Assembly (NCBI GenBank): GCA_027488165.1
Contig: JAIYCF010000118.1
Coordinates: 1-9,895, forward strand
DNA length: 9,895 nucleotides
Source of the DNA: Streptomycetaceae bacterium
GTDB lineage: Bacteria; Actinomycetota; Actinomycetes; Nanopelagicales; Nanopelagicaceae
Reading direction: 5' to 3'
Positions 1 through 6,441 of this stretch are shown here, piece by piece; the stretch's first letter is position 1, and each line of letters starts with the position of its first letter. The notes under the pieces are model-generated. The model made no database searches. It worked only from the letters and a program-made list of their open reading frames with translations, and had not been told where the DNA came from. Made by a program: the position numbers and the translations under genes.

Positions 1-83
1 GCAAGAGCCGAGATCAGCGCTGCGGCAAAGAGCGATACTGCAACGATAAATCGAGTCTGAGCCGCCTTCTTCTGTGTATTCAT
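1..83 (-). CDS. N-terminus of an unidentified exported or membrane protein (partial, runs off left edge)
   Basis: An ATG at 83-81 opens a frame that stays open to the window edge. It encodes 27 complete residues beginning MNTQKKAAQTRF and continuing IVAVSLFAAALISALA. This is the classic layout of a signal peptide or signal anchor: a short basic N-region (two Lys, one Arg) followed by about 16 hydrophobic residues. No other start is possible, because an in-frame TAG lies just upstream at 95-93. No Shine-Dalgarno sequence is visible before the ATG, so translation may be leaderless or weak. It is divergent from the Rv3235-family gene. Too little is present to name a family; only export or membrane insertion can be inferred. 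Confidence 0.55.
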   Translation of the reverse strand, partial: MNTQKKAAQTRFIVAVSLFAAALISAL

Positions 84-206
84 AGTGGGGTACTAAATGC
101 CATCAGTGCGCGCCCACCGCTTGCTTATCCACAGTAGTACTTTCGAATGAGAAGAAATCGCACTTTAAGTTGATGAGGCTTTTCAAGTTAAGAGCGACCC
201 TGCGCC
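84..206. other. divergent intergenic region
   Basis: This 123-bp gap separates two divergently oriented genes and must hold both promoters unless they are leaderless. I see no convincing paired -35/-10 hexamers on either strand. It contains the 9-mer TTATCCACA (listed separately). The plus-strand gene has only a weak AAGAG purine stretch around 190-194, about 12 nt before its ATG. Confidence 0.5.
125..133 (+). promoter_or_regulatory. DnaA-box-like 9-mer
   Basis: The sequence TTATCCACA is an exact match to the classical high-affinity DnaA box, in the gap between two divergent genes. Only one perfect copy was noticed. A one-mismatch copy on the opposite strand (705-713) lies inside the Rv3235-family gene and is probably chance. 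A single 9-mer in about 10 kb is not strong evidence. It could be a DnaA-responsive regulatory site or coincidence; it is not an origin. Confidence 0.25.
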
Positions 207-746
207 ATGACCACTCAAAGAGATTACGTAGAAGCAAAGAGAGAATTACGCCTGGTTTCAAGTTCGGAGGATCCAGCGCTATGGACCCATCCACAGTTAG
301 ATCTTTACTCACTTTCGGAGATTGCCAATAAGAAAAAGTTTGCACCACTACCTCAGCAAAGTGCGAAACTTTATTTGATCCCGACCAGTTTTGGCGAAGA
401 GTACGAACCGGGTTTTGAACCAGTTCCTACATCGGCAAGTGAATTACCTGAGTTACATACCTGGACGATGAAGTTTGCAATCAGCGTTGTAGAGATTTGG
501 GCAGGACGCCGCCAACCTGCACAGTTGATTTCGCGCTGTCATCGCCACATCTACATGCAATTGTTAAAGCAGGTAGGAAGCCAGAAAGAGATTGGAAGAA
601 TTAGAACGATTCATCAGAGCCAGCCTTTAGATGGCATTTGCGAATCAACTATCACCGTTCGATACGGAGATCGTCTTCGTGCGATGGTTATCCGCTTTGA
701 GGGCGTGGATAAGCGTTGGTTATGTACGGAGCTGCGGCTACTTTAA
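207..746 (+). CDS. Rv3235-family protein (DUF6459-like)
   Basis: This 179-residue protein is soluble, with no signal peptide or membrane segment. The N-terminal half (about 1-80) is polar and low in recognisable motifs. The C-terminal half (about 85-179) matches the pattern I know for the actinobacterial Rv3235 family: a helix with WAGRRQPAQLISR (around 98-110), a central GRIRTIHQSQ strand, then CESTITVRYGDRLRAMVIRFE and the terminal RWLCTELRLL. The family is typically encoded next to secA, as here, and its biochemical function is unknown. The start is the first ATG after an in-frame TAA at 189-191; the ribosome-binding site is poor. It is the only plus-strand gene in the window and ends convergently with secA. 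The family call comes from remembered sequence pattern plus synteny. Confidence 0.8.
   Translation: MTTQRDYVEAKRELRLVSSSEDPALWTHPQLDLYSLSEIANKKKFAPLPQQSAKLYLIPTSFGEEYEPGFEPVPTSASELPELHTWTMKFAISVVEIWAGRRQPAQLISRCHRHIYMQLLKQVGSQKEIGRIRTIHQSQPLDGICESTITVRYGDRLRAMVIRFEGVDKRWLCTELRLL
743..746. other. shared TTAA: overlapping stop codons of convergent genes
   Basis: The palindrome TTAA provides TAA on the plus strand (744-746) for the Rv3235-family gene and TAA on the minus strand (745-743) for secA. The two coding regions therefore overlap tail-to-tail by 4 bp. No hairpin followed by a T-run is evident on either side, so transcription from each gene probably reads into the other. Confidence 0.9.
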
Positions 747-3415
747 GCAGCGCCGTGGCAACGTTTAAATTTCTTGCCTGAACCACATGGACATTGGGCG
801 TTACGTGAAATTTCGCCCTTTGTCGACACGCCTGATTCGTCAGCTGCTGTGTATTGCAGTGCACCTAAATCAGCCGGTTTCTCAGTGATGCCGGCGGCGA
901 CAACTTCTGAACCATCGCCTTGGACAGAAACTTCAACGTTAAAGACCAAACTAGCAAGCTCTTCTTTTATTCCATCCATCATCGCTGCAAAGAGTTCGTA
1001 ACCTTCGCGCTGGTACTCCACAAGCGGATCGCGTTGCGCCATTGCGCGCAGACCAATTCCTTCTTGTAGGTAGTCCATTTCGTAAAGGTGTTCACGCCAC
1101 TTACGATCGAGAACAGATAGCAATACCTTGCGCTCTAATTCGCGCAACACGCCTTCTCCTAGTTCGCGCTGGCGCTTTTCATAAGCCGCTGTTGCATCTT
1201 CGAGGATTTGATCAGAAAGGTAATCGACATCTAGCGCTGCGCGCGAACCAATCTTTGCAATTAGCTCATCTGCGGTAAAGCTAATTGGATAGACAAGTTT
1301 GAGTGCTTGCCAGAGGCGATCGAGATCCCAATCCTCGCCATAACCTTCAGCAGTTTCAGCGTTAACGTAGGCAATTAGAGTGTCTGCCAAGAAAGTTTGT
1401 ACCTGTGCAGAAATGTCTTCGCCTTCTAGAACTAAGCGTCTCTCACCGTAAATTACTTCACGTTGGCGGTTCATGACATCGTCATATTTCAAAACGTTCT
1501 TACGAATTTCAAAGTTCTGGGCCTCGACCTGAGTTTGAGCAGAGCGAATCGCATTGCTGACCATCTTTGATTCGATTGGTTCGTTATCTGGAAGACCTGC
1601 TGCAGATAAGAATCGCTCCACCAGCGCTGAATTAAAGCGGCGCATTAGATCATCTTGCAATGAGAGATAGAAGCGTGACTCACCTGGATCGCCTTGGCGA
1701 CCAGAACGTCCACGCAACTGGTTATCAATACGGCGGGATTCGTGGCGTTCGGTGCCAAGAACGTAAAGACCACCAAGTGCAACTACAGATTCGTGGTCTT
1801 TAGCAACCGCTGCCTTCTGCTTTGCAATTTCTGCAGGCCACGCTGCTTCATATTCAACTGGGTTATCAACTGGTGATAAGCCGCGTCGTTGGAGTTCGAA
1901 ATCTGCCATGAATTCAGGGTTACCGCCGAGCATGATGTCTGTACCGCGGCCAGCCATATTTGTTGCAACAGTTACAGCGCCGCTAACTCCAGCGCGGGCG
2001 ATAATTGATGCTTCACGTTCGTGATGCTTGGCATTTAATACTTCGTGAGGAACTCCTGACTTCTTTAGAAGTGCTGAAAGTTCTTCAGACTTTTCAACTG
2101 AAACTGTACCGACAAGAACAGGTTGGCCCTTGCGATGGCGCTCGACGATATCTTGAGTAACCGCCATAAACTTTGCGAGTTCAGTCTTATAGACCAGGTC
2201 GGCTTGATCAATACGTTGCATTGGGCGGTTGGTAGGAATTGGAACAACGCCGAGCTTGTAGATCTGATGAAATTCTGAAGCCTCTGTCATCGCGGTACCG
2301 GTCATACCGGAAATGGTTTCGTACAAGCGGAAATAGTTCTGCAGAGTAATCGTGGCTAGAGTCTGGTTCTCGTCTTTAATTTCGATTCGCTCTTTAGCTT
2401 CAAGGGCTTGGTGCAAGCCTTCGCTGTAGCGACGGCCAGCCAACATGCGGCCAGTGTGCTCATCAACGATTAATAGTTCACCATTCATTACAACATAATC
2501 TTTATCGCGCTTAAAGAGTTCTTTCGCGCGAACTGAGTTGTTCAAATATCCAATTAGCGTTGTATTTGCCGCCTCATAGAGGTTCTCGATTTTGAGGAGT
2601 TCTTCTACCTTAGTAACGCCATCTTCAAGAATTCCGATGGTTTTCTTCTTCTCATCTACCTCGTAGTGAGTATCGCGCTGTAACTTGTCAGCGATATTTG
2701 CAAACTCTACATACCACTTGGTGGCCTTATCGGCGGGTCCACTGATGATCAACGGGGTACGTGCTTCATCGATAAGAATTGAGTCAACTTCATCTACTAC
2801 TGCAAAGAAGTGATCGCGCTGAACACAATCATCTATTGACCAAGCCATATTGTCGCGCAGGTAATCGAAACCAAATTCATTGTTTGTGCCGTAGGTGATA
2901 TCAGAGTTGTATGCGATGCGACGCTCAGCCGGCGTCATGCTATTTACAATTACCCCGACGGTAAGTCCTAGGAAGCGATGGATGCGACCCATCCATTCGC
3001 TATCGCGCTCGGCAAGATAGTCGTTAACGGTAACTACGTGAACGCCGCGACCAGCCAAAGCATTTAAATATGAAGGAAGAGTTGCAACGAGAGTCTTACC
3101 TTCACCAGTTCGCATTTCGGCGATGTTTCCGCGATGTAGCGCAGCGCCACCCATAATTTGTACGTCGTAGTGACGCTGACCAAGTGTGCGCTTTGCAGCT
3201 TCTCGGACAACTGCAAATGCTTCAGGAAGTAAATCATCGAGAGTTGTTCCTGCGGCAAAACGAGATTTAAATTCATCGGTCTTAGCGCGGAGAGCCTCAT
3301 CTGAGAGAGAGGAGATCGCAGGCTCAAAGGCGTTTACTTGATCGACAACCTTGCTTAACTCGCGAAGAATTTTTCCTTCGCCAGCGCGCATGATTCGGTC
3401 AATAATCTTTGCCAT
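743..3415 (-). CDS. secA: preprotein translocase ATPase SecA
   Basis: This is the ATP-driven motor that pushes unfolded preproteins through the SecYEG channel at the cytoplasmic membrane. At 890 residues it is full length. Visible landmarks are Walker A MRTGEGKT (101-108, Lys107), the DEAD-type Walker B DEVDS (208-212) followed by ILIDEARTPLIISG, the preprotein-binding region, and GRGTDIMLGGNP near 490 in the second motor domain. ERHESRRIDNQLRGRSGRQGD carries the conserved arginines of the second motor. The C-terminal zinc-binding tail is CPCGSGKKFKRCH (Cys875, Cys877, Cys886, His887), which in other bacteria binds SecB or ribosomes. The start MAKIIDRIMRAGEGK fits actinobacterial SecA1, and a strong AGGAAAGG ribosome-binding site lies 7 nt upstream. 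It is the last gene of the minus-strand cluster. In mycobacteria hpf sits just upstream; here comF does. Confidence 0.98.
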   Translation of the reverse strand: MAKIIDRIMRAGEGKILRELSKVVDQVNAFEPAISSLSDEALRAKTDEFKSRFAAGTTLDDLLPEAFAVVREAAKRTLGQRHYDVQIMGGAALHRGNIAEMRTGEGKTLVATLPSYLNALAGRGVHVVTVNDYLAERDSEWMGRIHRFLGLTVGVIVNSMTPAERRIAYNSDITYGTNNEFGFDYLRDNMAWSIDDCVQRDHFFAVVDEVDSILIDEARTPLIISGPADKATKWYVEFANIADKLQRDTHYEVDEKKKTIGILEDGVTKVEELLKIENLYEAANTTLIGYLNNSVRAKELFKRDKDYVVMNGELLIVDEHTGRMLAGRRYSEGLHQALEAKERIEIKDENQTLATITLQNYFRLYETISGMTGTAMTEASEFHQIYKLGVVPIPTNRPMQRIDQADLVYKTELAKFMAVTQDIVERHRKGQPVLVGTVSVEKSEELSALLKKSGVPHEVLNAKHHEREASIIARAGVSGAVTVATNMAGRGTDIMLGGNPEFMADFELQRRGLSPVDNPVEYEAAWPAEIAKQKAAVAKDHESVVALGGLYVLGTERHESRRIDNQLRGRSGRQGDPGESRFYLSLQDDLMRRFNSALVERFLSAAGLPDNEPIESKMVSNAIRSAQTQVEAQNFEIRKNVLKYDDVMNRQREVIYGERRLVLEGEDISAQVQTFLADTLIAYVNAETAEGYGEDWDLDRLWQALKLVYPISFTADELIAKIGSRAALDVDYLSDQILEDATAAYEKRQRELGEGVLRELERKVLLSVLDRKWREHLYEMDYLQEGIGLRAMAQRDPLVEYQREGYELFAAMMDGIKEELASLVFNVEVSVQGDGSEVVAAGITEKPADLGALQYTAADESGVSTKGEISRNAQCPCGSGKKFKRCHGAA

Positions 3416-3422
3416 TTAAGAA

Positions 3423-3430
3423 CCTTTCCT
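3423..3430 (-). promoter_or_regulatory. strong ribosome-binding site of secA
   Basis: On the minus strand this reads AGGAAAGG, 7 nt before the secA ATG. It is the strongest Shine-Dalgarno sequence in the window and supports independent, efficient translation of secA at the end of the cluster. Confidence 0.7.
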
Positions 3431-3473
3431 AACCATTTCCTGCCCAGGAGCTACCTAGTTGCTGCAAATCTAG

Positions 3474-3491
3474 ACCCCTTATCGTAGGGGT
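3474..3491 (-). repeat. GC-rich hairpin spanning the comF stop codon
   Basis: The minus-strand RNA can fold ACCCCT / AGGGGT (6 bp) around a 6-nt loop, ACGATA. Flanking bases can extend the stem slightly. The comF TAA (3481-3479) lies within the structure. What follows on the minus strand is CTAGATTTGC rather than a clean U-run, so it is at best a weak terminator or attenuator between comF and secA. It could equally be an mRNA processing or stability element. Confidence 0.4.
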
Positions 3492-4138
3492 TTAGCCGTA
3501 CAGCTTGTTACCGCGCCAAGCACGGTAAAACCTGCGGTACGCAAGGCCCGGATCGCCTCAGACAGGGTGGCCCCAGTGGTGATCAGATCATCAATAACAA
3601 TAATCTTAGGTCCAGTATTCCCCGTCGAAAATTGAGCGGTGAATTTAGGATCAACTGCAAAAGCCCCAGAAAGATTCTCTGATCGATCAATGATATTTAG
3701 CTGAGATTGATCTCTAACTTTGCGGTTATGTCTAAGTGCCGAATGGCTTGGAAAGCCGACTTCAAAAGCAACCTGCGAAGTGATCTCTTGCAGAAAATTC
3801 CTGCCGCGCTTTCGGTTCGCAGATTTTCTTGAAGGTATTGGTAATAGCACTGCAGAACTATGTCGATTTACAAACAACTTTAGCGCGTGAACTATGCCAT
3901 TTACAATTAATTGATCAGCTGCCCTGATCTGTGATTCCTTAGCGCTTAACAAAACTCGTGATGCAATTGGCGAGTACTCGATTGCCGAGAGAACCGGAAA
4001 GATTTCTTCGCTCCAGCTGATTTCTCTTTTATAAACATGTGGGTGCCACTGTTTGCGACACTCAGAACAGATTGAGATCCCTAATCTGGAACACCCGATA
4101 CATCGAGAAGGAAAAATTATTTCAGTTAGGTTTAACAT
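3479..4138 (-). CDS. comF: ComF-family phosphoribosyltransferase-like protein
   Basis: This 219-residue protein has the standard two-part ComF layout. An N-terminal zinc-ribbon-like segment carries CIGC (Cys13, Cys16) and CSEC (Cys24, Cys27) after the typical IIFPSRC opening. A type-I phosphoribosyltransferase fold follows, with the PRPP loop VIDDLITTGAT at 181-191. Between them KRGRNF (110-115) and RDQSQLNIIDRSENLSGAF (142-160) match the conserved family blocks. In competent bacteria ComF takes part in DNA uptake; in Actinobacteria the syntenic gene (Rv3242c-like) has no settled role, so the name reflects family only. The start ATG is the first after an in-frame TAG at 4168-4166; no good ribosome-binding site is visible. 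It begins 40 nt after mtrB, where lpqB is found in mycobacteria. Confidence 0.88.
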   Translation of the reverse strand: MLNLTEIIFPSRCIGCSRLGISICSECRKQWHPHVYKREISWSEEIFPVLSAIEYSPIASRVLLSAKESQIRAADQLIVNGIVHALKLFVNRHSSAVLLPIPSRKSANRKRGRNFLQEITSQVAFEVGFPSHSALRHNRKVRDQSQLNIIDRSENLSGAFAVDPKFTAQFSTGNTGPKIIVIDDLITTGATLSEAIRALRTAGFTVLGAVTSCTAKPLR

Positions 4139-4178
4139 CTCAGGAGTATCGCCTGAAAAAATTACCTACTAGTTGAAA

Positions 4179-5753
4179 TTAAACTGACTGGGGATAATCT
4201 TTCGGTTGCGGACGAATTGGTCTTCCGGAAATCTGTGAGCCGGCAACAATCGGAAGGGTGAGAACAAAATGTGCTCCGTGTCCAATCACTCCCCATGCAT
4301 CTAGCTCACCGTTGTGTAAGCGCGCATCTTCAAGTGCAATTGATAGACCTAGCCCTGTGCCACCACGCACGCGCGCCCGAGATGGATCGGCGCGCCAGAA
4401 GCGATCAAAGACTCGAGAGAGCGATGCCGGATCCATTCCAGGACCAAAGTCTCTAACTCCAACTCCGACTTCAGTTGCTGTAGCTACTACCGAAACTTGA
4501 ATTGGCTTCTCATCCGCGTGATCAAGCGCATTTGAAAGCAAGTTACGCATTATTCGCTCGACGCGGCGGATATCTGCCTTAATCATCACCTGCTCAGTTT
4601 CGTGGTCAATTTGAACGGAAATCGTGTGGTCCTGCGCATTCGCGCGAACATCCTCAATACATCTTTCGATCAGTCGCACCAAGTCGAATTCAACTGGTTC
4701 AAGTACGGCAACTTCGGCATCAAATCGACTTACTTCCAATAAGTCTTCCAACAGCCTCTCAAAGCGATCTAGCTGGGCAACTAAAAGCTCTGAACTTCTT
4801 GCGATCGTCGGATCGAAAGAACCTTTTGCGCCATGGATAACTTCAGATGCCATACGAAGCGTGGTTAATGGAGTGCGAAGTTCGTGAGATACATCAGAAA
4901 CAAATCTCTGCTGTACGCGCGATAAGTTCTCTAAACGAGTAATCTGTGATTCCAGAGATAGCGCCATCTCATTAAATGCGGTTCCCAGCGTAGAGATTTC
5001 ATCAAAACTTTCAACCTTCATACGTTGAGAAAAATCACCTTGCGTAAATTGTTCGGCTACGCGAGCGGCTTCTCTAACCGGTCGCACAACTTGCCGGACT
5101 ACCAACCAGGTAATTAAGCCGATTAAGAAGAGCAGCGCCAATCCAGTAAAGAATAGTGAGCTTTTAACTAGCGAAAGAGTGGTGTTTTGATTAGTAAGTG
5201 AGTAGACCAAGTACATCTCATAATTACCAGACTCAGGAATAGCGATTCTTCGACCTGCGATCAAGACATCAGCATCTTCACGATTTTTATACTTCACAGT
5301 TGCGTACTTGTATTCAACTAAGTCGCTTGCTCTAACGCGTTGTCTAAGGTCGGTTGGAAAGGATGAGATATCTAATTCATCTGTCGCGGTGCTGTAATCA
5401 GGAGCAATTTCATCACCTAATGGATCAGCGATCGGGCCAAAGCGACTGAGAAAGATGGATTTACGATCCTGGTTAAGGCTAACTTCTGTCGAAGAGATGA
5501 TGATCTCTTGCACGGTCTCTGTGATAATCGAAGTATTTGCACCTTCGACTAAGAGGAATTCATACTGTGCATTGAAGAATGTAGAACGCGCTTCAGCCAG
5601 AGAAGTCTCTAAATTAACCTGCTTTACGCCATCAGATAGCTGCGAATAAAGTGCGGAACCGGTTAGCCAGACAACTCCCAGGGAAAGTAGAACGGTTGAG
5701 AAGATAACCCTTGAGGCAAGCGATTTCCTGAAGGCAAATGAATTTCGGTTCAT
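4179..5753 (-). CDS. mtrB: MtrB sensor histidine kinase
   Basis: This 524-residue membrane kinase pairs with MtrA in the actinobacterial system for cell-wall homeostasis, division and osmotic response. The order is: transmembrane helix 1 (about 16-37), extracytoplasmic sensor domain (about 38-195), transmembrane helix 2 (about 197-218), HAMP (about 219-272), HisKA with FVSDVSHELRTPL (phosphoacceptor His290), and the ATPase domain with N-box NLLSNALDHA (404-413), DFGPG (435-439) and GGTGLGL (464-470). The phrases RFWRADPSRAR and LHNGELDAWG are MtrB-specific in my recollection. I chose the ATG at 5753, one nt after the mtrA stop. An upstream TTG at 5789 would extend it 12 residues but overlaps mtrA coding sequence. 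M. tuberculosis MtrB is somewhat longer at its N-terminus. All catalytic residues are intact. Confidence 0.95.
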   Translation of the reverse strand: MNRNSFAFRKSLASRVIFSTVLLSLGVVWLTGSALYSQLSDGVKQVNLETSLAEARSTFFNAQYEFLLVEGANTSIITETVQEIIISSTEVSLNQDRKSIFLSRFGPIADPLGDEIAPDYSTATDELDISSFPTDLRQRVRASDLVEYKYATVKYKNREDADVLIAGRRIAIPESGNYEMYLVYSLTNQNTTLSLVKSSLFFTGLALLFLIGLITWLVVRQVVRPVREAARVAEQFTQGDFSQRMKVESFDEISTLGTAFNEMALSLESQITRLENLSRVQQRFVSDVSHELRTPLTTLRMASEVIHGAKGSFDPTIARSSELLVAQLDRFERLLEDLLEVSRFDAEVAVLEPVEFDLVRLIERCIEDVRANAQDHTISVQIDHETEQVMIKADIRRVERIMRNLLSNALDHADEKPIQVSVVATATEVGVGVRDFGPGMDPASLSRVFDRFWRADPSRARVRGGTGLGLSIALEDARLHNGELDAWGVIGHGAHFVLTLPIVAGSQISGRPIRPQPKDYPQSV

Positions 5754-5754
5754 C

Positions 5755-6441
5755 CTAAGAACCGCCCAAGACTCCTGCTTTATATCCAACTCCGCGCACC
5801 GTCATAACAATCTGCGGGTGCTCTGGATCATGCTCCACCTTAGAACGCAGGCGTTGCACATGGACGTTTACGAGTCGAGTATCTGTTGAGTGGCGATAGC
5901 CCCAAACTTCTCCGAGAAGCGCATCGCGCGTAAACACTCGTCCTGGTTCTTTAGCTAGCGCAACTAACAAGTCGAATTCCAAACGAGTTAGCGCAATTTT
6001 CTTACCTGCTCTGCTTACCTCATGAGCGGTAACGTCAATTGAAAGATCGCCAATTACAAGTAGGCCTGAGATATCTGCATTTGTGCGACGCAAGCGAGTG
6101 CGAATACGAGCGATTAACTCGGAAGGGTGGCGAAATGGCTTGACCATGTAATCATCGGCGCCAGCTTCCAGCCCACGAACAACATCATGGGTGTCACCTT
6201 TTGCGCTCAACATAACAATAGGCACCATAGATTCGGCGCGGATTAATTTACAAACTTCTATGCCATCTAAACCGGGAAGCATTACATCTAGCAGTACGAG
6301 ATCTGGAGGATTATTTCTAAATACCTCCAGAGCCTCGTCACCACGACTTACGAGATCGACATCGATGCCGGCACCGGTTAAAACGATGCCGAGCATCTCT
6401 GCCAGGTCTTGGTCGTCATCGACGACCATAACCAAAGTCAT
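5755..6441 (-). CDS. mtrA: MtrA response regulator (OmpR/PhoB type)
   Basis: This is the DNA-binding partner of MtrB, 228 residues. The receiver domain (about 1-115) has the acidic pocket Asp8-Asp10, phosphoacceptor Asp52 in LLDVMLPG, Ser79 in MLSAKGD, the switch Tyr98 and Lys101 in YMVKPF. The winged-helix DNA-binding domain (about 128-228) carries LTRLEFDLLVALAKEPGRVF, the recognition-helix segment DTRLVNVHVQRLRSKVE and the terminal VRGVGYKAG. Its length and near-identical motifs match mycobacterial and corynebacterial MtrA. The ATG overlaps the ahcY stop by one base (TAATG). A GGGAG inside the end of ahcY, 11 nt upstream, can act as Shine-Dalgarno, so it looks translationally coupled to ahcY. 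The TAG stop is one nt before the mtrB ATG. Confidence 0.97.
   Translation of the reverse strand: MTLVMVVDDDQDLAEMLGIVLTGAGIDVDLVSRGDEALEVFRNNPPDLVLLDVMLPGLDGIEVCKLIRAESMVPIVMLSAKGDTHDVVRGLEAGADDYMVKPFRHPSELIARIRTRLRRTNADISGLLVIGDLSIDVTAHEVSRAGKKIALTRLEFDLLVALAKEPGRVFTRDALLGEVWGYRHSTDTRLVNVHVQRLRSKVEHDPEHPQIVMTVRGVGYKAGVLGGS

Noticed and set aside
3416..4178. degraded remnants of hpf or lpqB in the comF-flanking gaps
   Set aside because: The gaps are only 63 and 40 nt and show no translated fragments resembling either family; the genes are simply absent here.
5754..5789. mtrB starting at a TTG at 5789
   Set aside because: The 12 extra residues come from an out-of-frame reading of the mtrA 3' end. 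The ATG one nt after the mtrA stop gives normal operon spacing.
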